Part shown: in pieces, positions 35,117 through 47,759 of the stretch | How the letters are laid out: each line of letters opens with the position of its first letter | How positions within the stretch are numbered: position 1 is the first letter of the stretch | Source of the DNA: Sisyra terminalis | Lineage: Eukaryota > Arthropoda > Insecta > Neuroptera > Sisyridae | Direction: 5' to 3' | DNA: 64,000 bases | NCBI GenBank assembly: GCA_958496175.1 | Contig: OY292278.1 | Coordinates: forward strand, 18,352,001-18,416,000 | The notes under the pieces: generated by a model | What the model was told of the DNA's origin: nothing | The model's input: the letters and a program-made list of their open reading frames with translations, nothing else | Database searches by the model: none | Made by a program: the position numbers and the translations under genes

Positions 35117-37272
35117 ATTGTCTACTAACCGTCTGCGATAGAAAATAGTGTTAATATTGACGAATTAGGGGTAAATACTATTCTTCAATATTAAGAAAAG
35201 AAAATGGGGAGCTTAATAATTTTTTCTTAATTATTGTGAACTTAATTCAAATTTTAATTTTCAATTCAAATTTTATATTTGCCTTCTGTTTATACTTCCA
35301 TAGCGGGTGCCACCCTGTACCTACTTGAAAAAAGATGATTAAAAACGAGTTCTTGGTAACCACTGAGCGACCTTTAATCAAATTTGGTGAATTTTATTTA
35401 TAATATCTTCTAAATATTAGACTTGGGTAATGTATAAAATTTGGATAGTTAGATTATAGGTATAAAACAAACAAGTGTTTAAGCTAACCCTTTTTTTCAT
35501 CACTTTTTCGCCCTTTCTCTCCTTCGGTAAAAGTTTAGGCTTAAATAAAGTGCTCAAAACACTAAAACGTGTCACAATACATGAAATACAATGATTTTCA
35601 TTAAAATCAGTCCAGTAGTTTTTGATACAAGCTTAAAAAATAATCTCATTATTTTTGATTAATTTAACTAGTAGGTATATATTACAATAAGTCAAAATTA
35701 AAAATAAAATGGTTTCTTTTTTTCCAAACCACTTGTACCTATGTAACTACACATACATTGCACTATTGGTATCAAGAAACAAAAACAGGAAAGTATATTC
35801 TATAAAAGTTTCCATCATTTTTTAATCCAATATACCGAATATATATGAGAAGTTTATTAATATACCTTTTTGCCTTCCATTGATTATTATTTTATTATCC
35901 AAAGAAAGTAATCTCACGTCTTTTCTTTGATACGAATATTTGATATATATTTCTAATAAAATATTTTATTCTGTGTGATGTGTGACAGTGTAAGATAATA
36001 CAATTTCTCCCAAATTGGTGAAGGATACAAATTCTTAATAAAATGTATATATTTTTTTAAATTTTCTTTCATTTCGATTTCAAACCAGTAAATCTTCAAA
36101 GTAACAGGTAGGTATTATTTCTAAGAAATATGCAAATATTTATCTTTTGTACTGACCTCATGGGGCTTATATCTTATACCTAGATCTTTGAAATAAGTAC
36201 AATTCTTTCGAAGTTGTAACCAATTATTTGAACTAAGATGTACTTATAAAATATTTTATTTCAATGATTAACATTATTATAGATAATGTTTTTGATCCAT
36301 GAGTTTCATATATCCAGAATGAATTCATAAGATTGTTACTTGAATATGATGCAATTTTCTTGTTACATTTTCTCGAAATTTGTAACGCAAGTTTTGAAGG
36401 GATGTAGTTTACGACCCTTTGTTTTCACCCACTTATCTTTAATATATTTACGCTCATACTTCTGAATTGAATACTACCTTTTACTTGGCAAACTAAATGA
36501 GAAATCAATCCTTTAGGTTCAAGAAAAAAATCTTATATGAAAACACCAATGGTTTGCCCATTTTTGCAGTTCTATGAAATATTTACTTATTTTAAATACT
36601 ATGTTACTATTTTTATAAGCTATTTAAATTAAGAAATTAAAATATTTTATATACCTCACTTTTATTGATGTAACCATTATATTTCAAAATTGTAAACAAA
36701 ACTGCATCCATCGCTTTACTGCACAACTATATAGTCAACGATTCTCATTATTGGCTAATATCGCTTTAATATCGATAGTAAAATCGGTACTAAGATTCAG
36801 TTCAAAACTTTTTTTTTACTTTTTAGTGCATTATATCCATACAAGCGTGGTTTTTCAAATTTTTTTCTAAATATTTGTATTTTCTCTCTTTTAGTCTTTC
36901 AATATGTTTTATAATATCAATTTTGTCAAATTTGTCAATTTGAACAAACTAATTATTGTCATTTGTTTCAACTGTCATTTAGGTTTCATTTGATTGCCAA
37001 TTTCTGTCATTTATCAGTTATACTAGTTGTGAATATTTCACGGATAGTTACTACCATATAAGGTAATATTAATTATTTTTTGCGTCATAAAGTATACTAG
37101 ACATGCTGATTTCAACAAACACTTAAAATTGATTCACTGAAGGTAGCCAACCGAAGTTTCAATCAAAGTTAAATATTTAATTAAAGTTGATATACTTGGT
37201 GGTTCTTAAGTTATACAACGGATTCATGGATTGACATCGAGAGTAAGGAGGTGTACCAAAATTCAGCGCGAC
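35117..37272. other. AT-rich DNA with no recognised gene
   Basis: Nothing beyond short chance frames. Confidence 0.4.
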
Positions 37273-37285
37273 AAGTACTAATTGA

Positions 37286-37755
37286 TCAAAATAAGATTTT
37301 TTCGCTGACTTTGAACAGTTATACTGTATATACAATATATAGAATATATTGCGGTCCAATTTATGTAGTATAATTTAATATAATAATTTATAAAAATCAT
37401 ACCATAAACATAAATTTGAACAGAAGTTCAAACAAAAATATTCGTGACGTATTGCCCAGATACGTATTTCGATTGCCAAGCAATCTTCCTCAGTGGCCAT
37501 CAAGTAGTTTGGATCACTCCGTAACTGATGATTCACGTGAATCATCACAAAGCAGATACGGAGTGATCCAAACTACTTGATGACCACTGGAAGGAAGATT
37601 GCTTGGCAATCGAAATACGTATCTGGGCAATACGTCACGAATATTTTTGTTTGAACTTCTGTTCGAATTTATGTTTATGGTATGATTTTTATATGTTATT
37701 ATATTAAATTTTACTACATAAATTGGACCGCAATATATTCTATATATTGTATACA
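37286..37755 (-). mobile_element. Hammerhead-bearing foldback retroelement, copy F2
   Basis: The longest member (470 bp), with tail on the left and arms joined at ATGATTCACGTGAATCAT near 37530. The duplication AAGTACTAATTGA is at 37273-37285 and 37756-37768. The left-arm hammerhead is intact. In the right arm the core reads CTGGAAGGA, so that copy is expected to be dead. Confidence 0.85.
37453..37496 (-). ncRNA. Hammerhead ribozyme motif (F2, left arm)
   Basis: Minus strand: CTGAGGA, extra A, GATTGC-TTG-GCAATC, GAAA, ATACGTAT, C, TGG. Identical in all core parts to copy F1. Confidence 0.75.
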
Positions 37756-37768
37756 AAGTACTAATTGA

Positions 37769-39722
37769 CCTGATAGATGTAAAATAATGATAAAAAAATG
37801 TTATCAAAAGAAATATTATCACTTTACTTCCCCCCCCCCTATAAGGAGAGAGGACAAATAAAAATTTAAAAAAAAATCAAATCTACCATTTGATACAAAT
37901 GTTGCCTTGTATTTATCGATACAAAGATGTAAAAAATAAATTTGAAAAATATATATTTGTAATTTGTTTTAGAATTCCCATATTGGTTTTGTCAGAGTGT
38001 CACATTTCCCCTTTGGGCATGCGGGAATTTTCCTAAATCGACGCTGGAGTAAGTGATGGCGTCGTGGCCTATTGGCGTACAAATATACATTTATCTAATT
38101 GTTATTCCAGCGGCGTTTTTGATGGTTAATCCCGCATAATATAGACTTGATACGGAATCCGGGCTATTAAGAGGAGTTTGGGGGTTGTTGACATTTGTAT
38201 AAAGCCGCATAGAAACATTTCAATTTCAAAATGAAATCCTGCGTGTTATTCTCGTTCGGATTTGATTTGATTTTTTTTTTGATTTCAATTCGTTAAAAAA
38301 TTGAAGAGCCGGGAAAATACATTTTTCGTCGCTGCACTTTCGAGAACTTTCCCAAATGAAATTTGTTTGCCATTGTTGTCAACGATAACGCAATATTGAA
38401 TTCACGCAGGGGCGGTAAATATGGGGATGTGGTTTGAGGAATACACACTTCATCAAACTAGAAACTGATTCGAATCCTCTGAACAATAAATCCATAAAAT
38501 ACAGAAGCTATTTATTCGAGCGCATGTTGTCTCTGTCGGTGGCTTATTTTCTCTCGGTCTGATTTTCATTCGCACTATCTTCTCGTCATGCTTTGTATTT
38601 ATAGGAAAATTGTATTTTCCACGTGGATGTTGCATTAAATTTCTATATGTCCTCATCCCTCGACAAAATCGCTCTGGTTCCAACTGATCCCCTTTATTCT
38701 CCAGTGCACACGCCCCGTTTCCGTGACATTGCATCACATTGCAATTTGGGGAGCATTTCGCTTTCCCCGTTGGACTCAAATATGAATTGATATACGTGCT
38801 TGAACGTATTTGTATGTGCATATGTTTTATCAATTAAATGCAATTTAACTGATGTTGGAAATAATCCAAAACGGCGGCGGTAACTATTTCAAAACGGAAC
38901 AGACAAGGTAATTTTGCTTTGCCAGGGCAAAGCAAGTCGGGTCCGATTCAAAAGCTCTATTTGGAAGCTTTCGCCATTGTTATCCTCCAAATTCAACAAT
39001 CATAATTGATAAATGTTATTAAAATAACTTAAGCGACAAATTGAAATCGCTTATTAGGTTCATTAAATTTATTAGAAAGATCTTAATAAATTTTAGATCT
39101 TAATGTGCACTATTTACTATGAAAAGGGATTTACTAATAAAAATCTTCATTACTAAATTTTGAATCAGTAGCACTTTCTTTAGTTGCAGTAATTCGGTCT
39201 TTATACAATGAATTTTCCAGGTCAATAAGATGTTTACAGTAAAATTATTACTACTCAACATTAACATTAGAATTGGAGATTCCAAAATGTACAGAATATA
39301 AAGAAATTTTAGGAAAAATGAAAGTGAAGCCATGTTAAAAAACTTAATGGTAAAGCCGTATTCGTGGGAGTCAAAGATGAAAAATTAGAAAAGGAAGACT
39401 CTAAAGAAAATATGTATAACCGGAGTAAGGAGTAAGGTATTTAGATGAACACTAAAAATTTATAGCCACAAAAAGAATTATTATCTTAAATAGTCTTAAA
39501 TTAATCTTAAATCGTAGTCATGTTCGTCGCTATTTATTATTTTAAAATTTTGTTTTTTTTTTTTTCATTATTTTGGGTAACTAGATTGTATTTTGAACTT
39601 CAGTTCAGCATTGGTTATTTTTCGTTAAGAACAAAGAAATAGTTCAATGATTTTTTAATTAAGGTATGGATCTTCTTCTTCTAGTTTGGTTTTTACTTTT
39701 TTTTTCTCCTCAAAATGTGAAC
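37769..39722. other. Less AT-rich, repeat-free region; no supported gene
   Basis: About 38000-39010 is the most complex non-repeat stretch in the window. A 126-residue minus-strand frame (38453-38833) has six cysteines but matches nothing I know and lacks flanking splice signals that would confirm it. Conserved regulatory DNA is an alternative. A poly(C) run of about 10 is at 37830. Confidence 0.3.
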
Positions 39723-39724
39723 TA

Positions 39725-40224
39725 CACCTATCCCCCGATTTACACTGAAGATAGGTTCCAGACAAATCCGTGTAAAATGAAATCTTTGATTTTCCTATAT
39801 AAAACCGTGTAAAACGAAAAAAACTGCGCAATTAAGTCATTTATTCAAATGAAACAAGAGGAAAACATATCCAGAAACTTTAAACTGGGTATAGTTTGCC
39901 CAAAAAATGGCGTGATGTCGTAGTGAACTTATTCTAAAAATTAAAACAAAAATAGAAACGATTTTTTTCCAAAAAGTATCTGCTGAAACTCAACAAATTC
40001 AGGTATGTTCGAAATTTAATCGCTATCACTTTAAGGAACTATCAGAAAGGGGAATCCCTTGTTATTGCAATCAGTGTTGCCAAATGAAAGAAACTCAAAA
40101 ATAATTTCAACATATGTATTGTGGATATGATTATGTAACCGAAAATACATTTTTAGAAATTTTCCGAATTTCATTAGTTTACGAACCGTGTAAAACGAAT
40201 ATCGTGTAAATCGGGGGATAGGTG
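39725..40224. mobile_element. MITE with perfect 21-bp terminal inverted repeats, TA duplication
   Basis: CACCTATCCCCCGATTTACA begins the element and its complement ends it. TA stands outside both ends (39723-39724, 40225-40226). Tc1/mariner or pogo type is likely from the TA duplication. No transposase is present. Confidence 0.8.
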
Positions 40225-40226
40225 TA

Positions 40227-41689
40227 CACCTAAGACCTTACATTGCTAGATACTTTTCTTATGTTTTTCATTATTAAGACAATGGTTTTTCTCAAAGCTC
40301 TCTGGGTACTTCTTTTCTTTTTGGTGCAGATCTAGGATATAAGAGAGTGCTTGTACAGTTCTCTATTTCACAAACACGATATAGTTATTGCCTCCGATAT
40401 AGTTATTGAGTTTAAATTCTAATAATTATCTAATCTAGAGAATAATCTCGATGTTGACGGTAATTTTTATGAAAGCTCATTAATTTCTTCAAATTTTTTT
40501 CAAAATTTTTCACTAAAAATATTTTCTAAGTTCTGAACATTTTCTAGTTCGGTTTTTCACTTAGATATTTTTTTTCTCAAAAACTATTTAAGCTAGAAAT
40601 CAAAAACTTCTAGGGTCTTAGTATTCTATTAGTACCTATTTGTTCGGTATGAAGCCATAGTAGGGGAAACCAAATCGACACAAGCGTTCCCAGTGGTCAG
40701 TTTAAACATTAGAAGAGGCTATAATTAATAAAATTGTACGTAATTACTCATGAGAATTATTATTTTATTTTATTTTAATAAACTTAACGCAAATGGGACA
40801 CTAGAGTTGTGTTGTGAATTGTAAAAATACCAGCTGGAAAAATGAATGCAATTTTTATACATTTACGACGAACAAATAAAAAATAAATCAAAGGATTAGA
40901 AGGCGATTAGAACTGCAATTAGAAGGCGAAAGTAAATAGCATCTACCTATAGTACCATTACTTTATCAATAACAACAATTTGGAGAATAGCAAACCATCG
41001 AAAAATTTGTAGATTTTAAATTTTTTTCTTTTTGTTTTGGAAGTTAGTAATTAAAGAAGTAAACTTATAAATACCAATTTTTGTTTTAATGTTAAAATTT
41101 CAATTACAATAGGAAAAAAGTTTTTTTTTTTGACAACTGAAGACTTATTTTTTATTTTTTGCTTACCTCTTATTATTTAAGAAATTTCATATACATTTAT
41201 AGTAACTTAGCTTCATATTTACTGAATTATTCGTTACTTTTATTAATTATACTGATTTGATAAAATCACTTAGGGGAAAAACAAAATTACAATCCATTTA
41301 AATTGTCACATATTTTTTTATGTGAATATTGTTTTTATTATTTATAGCAAATACCTATTATTCTTCAAATGGCTATTAACATGCATATGAAAACATACTC
41401 CAACAGCCTTCTGTAGTTCATATCTTGCCTGGTGCAGCAGTTATACATGCAATGAATACATCCTTGAAGTATCATTAAAATTTATTTCTAGGGTTGATTT
41501 ACCAAACTTATATCCATAAGGTCTTTTTTCAAAGCTATCTGGGGAAATTTGAATGAGCTTGAGAATTCCCAAAGGCAGTTCTGTTTTTAATATTAGAGTC
41601 AAATCCATTTTCGGGTAGATGATGTTGAATATGAAAGTACCAGCAGTTCAAAAATTGTTCGACTACATGAAAAACTGGTGTGACAATTA
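40227..41689. other. AT-rich DNA with no recognised feature
   Basis: No frame or repeat that I can support. Confidence 0.4.
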
Positions 41690-42290
41690 ATTGATAAGTA
41701 GTATTTTCAAGTGTCGTCAAGTATCTAAATCACTTATATCGGAACATGCAGTGAAGAAATCACAGTATGTAGCAATAGCCAGAACCGCGATGACGAAATT
41801 TATGAAAATACGGAAAAATACATCCATCCGGAAAAACAGTAAAGTAAAACTAGCAAATGCACAGATTTTTTCAATCGCCACATACGTCTGTGAAGCATGG
41901 ATCCTTAAAAATTGACAAGCAAAAGAAGCCTTCAAATTATGTGTATGTACATTGTACATATATAGAGATGCATACTAAGAATTTCATGGATGGAGAAAAG
42001 AACTAATAAATCCATCTTGCAAAAATTAAACATACAAAATAGACTTCTGAAAAGATTAAATAAGGGATACTGGCGGTACTTTATATATATACGCGATACT
42101 TATATAGCTAGGAGAACTGAAGAAATGGAACTACTTAAAATTGAATGAAAAGTGGAAGATAAACACAGCAGAAGAAGATTCCCCATCCGATGGTCTAACC
42201 ATATTAAAGACTACACACTATTGGCTACTTATTGTTTGAAGCTGCACATCTTGCATAGGATAGGGAGACATGGAAGATGATATCACCAAA
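41690..42290 (+). pseudogene. LINE ORF2 C-terminal fragment 1
   Basis: Plus strand: IARTAMTKFMKI, KVKLANAQIFSIATYVCEAW, and later, through stops, HGWRKELIN, RRFPIRWSNHIK-like and EAAHLA-DRETWKMIS. This matches the post-palm region of a common insect LINE ORF2 (KLANA-IFSIATYGCEAWTL, RWSDHIK). Confidence 0.7.
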
Positions 42291-42379
42291 CCTATTGGGA
42301 TAGAAGAAAAAAATAAATTTCCAAGTGTAAATCAATTATATTAATAGTGTTTAGTATTACGTGAGCTTTCGTTAGCTTT

Positions 42380-42800
42380 AGTACTACGCAGCTGATCGGC
42401 GACGAATCGATGCCTTCAAAATATGGATTTGGAGGAAAATGCTGCGGATCCCATAGACGGCTAAAAAAATAAATGTCTCTATCTTGAATGAGGTTAGGCC
42501 AGTCCAAAGACTCTTTACTGACCTTTAGACGAATCCTCAGATTTTTTGGACATATCGCACGTCATGAAACCATAGAAAAGCCGATGGTATAGGGACGACC
42601 TGAAGAGAAAAGAAAATGGGGACAATCACCGACCCACTGGATAGAAATGAAGGAACAGTTTTATGATTTGAGTTTTACGTCTGGAATACGATAAACAAAA
42701 GAACGTAATACCTGGATAAGGACCGTCCAGCAGATTCTGAGAAATCTGGAACACTATATATCGGCAGCGATGTTTGGATTAAGAAGAATTGCGTACCTTT
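42380..42800 (+). pseudogene. LINE ORF2 C-terminal fragment 2, same type
   Basis: Plus strand: DRRRIDAFKIWIWRKMLRIP, then RRILRFFGHIARHE, GRPEEKRKWGQSPTHWIEM and NLEHYISAAM. Equivalent region to fragment 1 but from a different copy, in the same orientation. Confidence 0.7.
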
Positions 42801-43030
42801 TACTAAATGTAAATGAGTAAATTATAGAAAAAATCAGAGAGAAATTTCTTTAACCTAAAACAAATCACGAAAAAAAACGTTAAAGCCTAAATTTGTGCAT
42901 AAAATGACGGAAAAATTTGCTTTTTTCTCTTAATCCATTGTATTGATCGGTGATGAAACTACTTTTTGTTATAATTAGTATAATACGTAAAATCATAATA
43001 TATTTTATATATTTAAAAATTGGTTTTCGA

Positions 43031-43790
43031 TTTTTTTTTTAAAAATCCTTTATTGCCTTCTATATATTTACAATTTATATACTATGCAATGTGCTAACAA
43101 ATTTTGGTTGCTTATATACCACACTTGAGGTAAAAACCGTAGTTCGACCCTGGTGTGGTATTTTCGAAACATATTGAGAGGGTCCAAGCAATGTTGGGAC
43201 TCTCTAAGAATTTGTTAGGAGGTCGCGAGGCCAAAGTCGTTTCAGCCTACGTGGCATGTTGTCTGGATGAGTTTCAGAGGAAAGAATTTGGGCATTAGGG
43301 TTAGGATGGTCGACTAACTTGGAGTGGAATTTTTGGAATCGTTCTTGGATTAAGGTAGTGACAAAAGGAAAGTTGAGATCATTGTGTATGATTCGGTTGT
43401 TAACATAATAAGGAGCATTGATTATTCGCCGAAGGACTTTTGATTGGAAAGATTGGATAATTTGGATGTTGGATGGTTTTGCAGAGCCCCACAATTCTGC
43501 TCCGTAAGCCCAGATAAGTCGTAGTAGAGTTTTGTAAATGGTGAGTTTAGTTTTTGTATTGAAGATTTAGGTCTTAAAAGTCTACGTAATAGTCCGTATC
43601 GTTGGTTTAGTATTTGTCTTTTGAATTTAATATGTGGGTTCCAGGTTAAGTGGATGTCTAGGTAGAAGCCTAAATAACGAACCTTGGAAGTAATTGGGAT
43701 AGTGTCATCGTCAAAGTAAATCGGAGGGTATGTCAGTCGTCTTAGCGTGAATAGTATCATCACGCTTTTTTCATTGTTGAGTTTTCGAAA
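43031..43790 (-). mobile_element. 5'-truncated Jockey-like LINE with 8-bp duplication
   Basis: GTTTTCGA lies at 43023-43030 and 43791-43798. A T-run from 43031 is the poly(A) end on the minus strand. It encodes only the C-terminal part of the reverse transcriptase (see next entry). A clear textbook LINE insertion. Confidence 0.85.
43204..43763 (-). pseudogene. Jockey-like reverse transcriptase C-terminus, one frameshift
   Basis: The first frame (43763-43422) reads KVRYLGFYLDIHLTWNPHIK and RYGLLRRLL. The second (43494-43204) reads WGSAKPSNIQIIQSFQSKVL, RRIINAPYYVNNRIIHNDLN and RLKRLWPRDLL. The YLG-LDxxLTW and NAPxYVxNxxIHxDL motifs are characteristic of the Jockey clade. The frame shifts at about 43490. 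Confidence 0.85.
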
Positions 43791-43798
43791 ATAAAATA

Positions 43799-45130
43799 GA
43801 AATTATTTTCGAAATGAATTAATCTGTATATATTTTCCTATTAATTTACTTATCAATTAAAATGTCTTCGTAATGTGTACTCGTAAAGAAAAACCAAAAA
43901 AAAGAGGTAATAAATCGAGATATTAAAAGGAAAAAAAATACGTAAATGCTCTTTCATTACATTCGCCTGATGCACTTTTACACTTTAAATTCTGTTTTAA
44001 TTAGCGACACGTTTTATAGTGACTGTAATTTTATTACAAGTCCATCGTAATATAGAAATATTTTCGCTTGTGACACAACTCCATATACATACTATAAAAA
44101 GGGCGTTGTTAAAATAAAATTACGTTTTTTTTATTTTTTATTTAAAAATTTCACTGATTTCATACTCTTGTCATGGAGATTCCAAAAAAAAAAACACTGA
44201 GAGCTTTTAATTTAATGTTATCCGAGCTTTTGATAACAAAGCGAAAATAATTCATTTATGAAATTTAAAACGCGATTGTTACCAAGAAAAAATAATTTTC
44301 CATCATATCAGAGTTAGCCGTTACTAAAAAAAAAAAACAGCAGTGTACACAGAGCTTTGAGCTTTATTTTCTCATGCATTTGAGCGTTAATATATGTTTT
44401 ATATATGAATCAGTCCGTTTATAAAAGAAAAGCCTGACAAAAAAAAAATAAATCAATTTTTAAGAGGACACGCTTTTAAATATTTATTTGTGCGCATATT
44501 TTTTTTCGCCTGTGAAATTGAGACGGAAAAATTTACATAAAACATTAAATTTTTTGAAAAGGGGACGCTGCATAGCGGCCGTACTTCCTTCTACGGATAC
44601 AAAAGGTGAAAGTTTGAGGTTCAATGGAGAAGTTTAAATAACAAAAAAAAAGTAGGTACAATACTTGTGAAGAATGACGTCCGGGGAATTGGATTGGAAA
44701 ATATACAAACATTTAAAATTTATTTGCAAATGTTGCCTCCTTTTTTTAATCAAATAGACCTTTGAAACGCGTTAGCTTTTGATTAATTTTTCAATGAGGT
44801 TTTTGTTTGACGTCGTGTTTCTAAATCATATTGTGACAATTTTTAATTTACGATTTAAAAATGGAAAAAAAAAACTATATATCTCATTCCACGTTTCATA
44901 TTTAGTTTTTATAAATGTTCCACCGAAATGTTTGCATAGAAATTCGACGAAATTAATTCGTCAACGGTTATACACAAAATTAAATTGCTTATAACTGAAT
45001 TTTGGCATTACTTACCATTGATATTTTATTTTCCATACAATATAAAATGTACTGGTTTGTAGAGAAAACTATATTATCATTTTCATTATTCATTGGAGTT
45101 ATCTAAATCGTAAATTTTCAATTTCATTAT
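43799..45130. other. AT-rich DNA with no recognised feature
   Basis: A short frame at 44779-44994 is judged chance. Confidence 0.4.
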
Positions 45131-45139
45131 TATACATTC

Positions 45140-46230
45140 ACTAAATATTCTTCAGATAAAGCTAAGTTTAACATATTGCCTTCCCTCTTAGAATCCCAGC
45201 TTATCTCCCATCGATCTAACCAATATTCCAAATATTTTGAATCTTTTGCTATCAAAGACAACTTTCTCTGGTATGTTAATAAGGAAATATTAAAAAACGA
45301 TAGTGATTCTGCTTCCATCCGCAAAGATGGTATTTGGGTTATAAGTAACTCGGAAAAATCGGGCACGTTCGTAAAAAGTATTGAAAAATATTTTACTCCA
45401 TATGCCGATATTTCTGATCCACAATATGATCATTTCATTTTACAAAATATTCAATCTCCACTGCCTCTAGAATTTCTAGTCAAAGTGTTTCATCCCTCCG
45501 AAGTAAAATTTTTAATTAATAACTCTCCCTTGAAAAAAGCCCCGTCACGACATTATAGCAGCAAAAATTCTACAAAATCTTCCCCGGAAGGAATTAGTCT
45601 AAAGTTTAAGTTTTAGTCTAAGTTTAGTACCACTAAATATAACGTAATGCTTTGTACTACACATTTCTCATACCAATGAAATTTCCATTGTAATCCTTAT
45701 CCCGAAACCCAATAAACCTGCTGCAAATCCATCATCCTTTCCCATAAGCTTAATTGCTCTATTTTTCAAAGTTTTTTTGAAAAACTATTTTTAAAAAGAA
45801 TCATTCCTTTACTTGAGAACCATAAAGTCATTCCTTTCCACCGATTTGGTTCCACACCGTTTTTCTCTACAACTCAGCAATGTCTCAGGGTCGTTGATGG
45901 AATCTCTGCAGCTTTAAAAAGAAAATAATATTACCATTTTTGGATTTTTGGATATCACACAAACATATGGCCAGGAATGGCAACCAGGGCTCTTATACAA
46001 ACTTAAAAAAAATTACATTCCTAATATTTTTTTATCTTCGAATCGTATCTTTTCGACTGCTGTTTCAGAGTGAGACGTAAATCTGAAGTTTCTCCCCTCA
46101 AACCTACCCTAGTCGGGGTTTCTCAGGGTAGCATATTGGATCCCATCCTTTTTTCTATATTTATTTATTTGACCAGGATACAAGAGCTTGTGCATACACA
46201 GTATGCAGCTTTATCTTAGGGGGACCAAAA
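45140..46230 (+). pseudogene. Jockey-like LINE ORF2, linker and reverse transcriptase fragment
   Basis: A 146-residue open frame (45176-45616) carries the linker before the reverse transcriptase: FLWYVNKEILKN, EKYFTPYADISD and FHPSEVKFLINNSPLKKAP. It continues with frameshifts through IPKPNKPAANPSSF, LFLKRIIPLLENHKVIPFHR, TTQQCLRVVDGISAA and VGVSQGSILDPILFSIFIY. The catalytic YADD region is not reached. It is inactive. Confidence 0.75.
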
Positions 46231-46779
46231 AGTATTGTAGTTTTTTCAATTTATAATTAAAACACAAAATTTTGTTACAACTTTTGATTTTAAATCAATC
46301 ATATAATCAGCCTCATTAGTATCAACGTTTTAACATCTAATGTCGATGAGCATACAATACCGAATTATATTCTTTTGGGTTTTTGGTCCTACCATTCCAA
46401 TATTGATTTCGGAATAAAAAATATTTTGTAATTTTTACTAAGTTGATAAATTACTCTAATCATAAAATGTCTTTAATACCACTTTGAAATAACATATAAG
46501 CAGATTAATGCCAATTGAATGACTAATGGTTTAAAAACGACATTATTTTCCGGTACACCTAATACAATATTCACATCGGATAATCCAACTCATCCTCCCA
46601 CAATGAAAACCCCCTACGCAAACTATACGGCAATACTGGCCACCGATCTAAATCCGTTCCAGCCACCATCTAAGCCATCAATACAGCACCAATATATGCA
46701 GTAATACCTCGACCTTATTGTCACGTGGTGCCAGAAATGCAAAGTAAAAATTATCAAAAATAAATTTGTCAATATAACA
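46231..46779. other. No recognised gene
   Basis: A short proline-rich frame (46519-46704) in a less AT-rich patch is not similar to anything I know. Confidence 0.3.
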
Positions 46780-47395
46780 AAAGCATTATAACTATTATTA
46801 CTACTACTTTCTTCGTTAATATTTTCTTACTGAGCAACCCTCGGGATCTATTAACAATAATTTTGCAAAAAAAAAGAAGGTTACTGTAGGATCTGAACCC
46901 ACGGCTCTTTAATTATTAAGCAGATATATTAATCACTGCACTATGTTTTTTAGGTATAAAAACGTTTACATTTCAAATAAAATCGATTTTTTGTACTCTA
47001 AAATGAATTTACTCTGTTGGTTATTAGTTCAACTAAGAAGAGTAACAAAAAATTATTTTCTATTTTTTAATGCCTTTTCAATGATATCTAACTTGCCTGT
47101 CTAAAGTATTTTTTTTCATCCCTCAGCTTGTACTTAGGGCATATCATCCCTTATTACTTTTAAGAAATTATAAATAGCTTAACATGAGTGGGAAATTATT
47201 GTATTTTAACATCCAATTTCATTAAAATCGGTAGTTTTATTCTATGGTTAAAAGAAGACAGACAGACAGATTGACAGACAAAAACTTTAAAAATACTAAA
47301 TTTGGCATAAGGGCATCTTGAAATTAATATTTACCTTAAAATTAGGTTAAAAATTAAAATGTATAGATAGACATAAGCATTTTATGTATTGGTAT
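46780..47395. mobile_element. Insect interspersed repeat J, copy 2 (partial)
   Basis: Aligns with the second half of the copy at 6203-7545: TTATTACTACTACTTTCTTCG, the tRNA-like box B GGTTCAGATCC (minus strand, about 46889-46899), the GACA tract near 47260, and the end TTTTATGTATTGGTATCGAT. The 5' half is missing. Confidence 0.7.
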
Positions 47396-47526
47396 CGATT
47401 ACCATCATATACCTGTAAATCTGTTATGAGATATATCAGGAGTTCCAAACATGCTTCGTCCGAAGAAAATTTTCCAGGTTGCCAATCAAGGGGCATTAAT
47501 ATAATATTTTTTTGATCAATTAACTG

Positions 47527-47750
47527 TGGCTCAAGTCCTTTTTAGACCAGTCAAATCTGGCAAGGTTGCATTTTCAAATTTGTTTTTAATTTAATTCACG
47601 AATAAATCGGTCCTTAATGCAATTTCGCCACAAAAGAAAAAAGAATGCCACATTAGATTTGATTTAACAAAAAAATCATGAAAAGAATGAAAAACAATGT
47701 AGAAAATTCAACGTTACCAGAGTTGACTGTTATAAAAGACACATGAGCCT
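47527..47750. mobile_element. Foldback MITE K, copy 2
   Basis: TGGCTCAAGTCC at the left end and ACATGAGCC at the right, with the inner TTTTTAATTTAATTCACGA block shared with copy 1 at 25934-26157. More diverged; no clear target duplication. Confidence 0.65.
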
Positions 47751-47759
47751 TAATTATTG

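Noticed and set aside
37286..37755. CRISPR-like or DNA-transposon reading of the foldbacks
   Set aside because: There is no repeat-spacer array, the duplications are 12-16 bp and vary in length, and one end has a unique tail, all of which fit a retroelement better.
38453..38833. 126-residue minus-strand frame with several cysteines
   Set aside because: No recognisable domain or splice context; probably chance in a less AT-rich patch.
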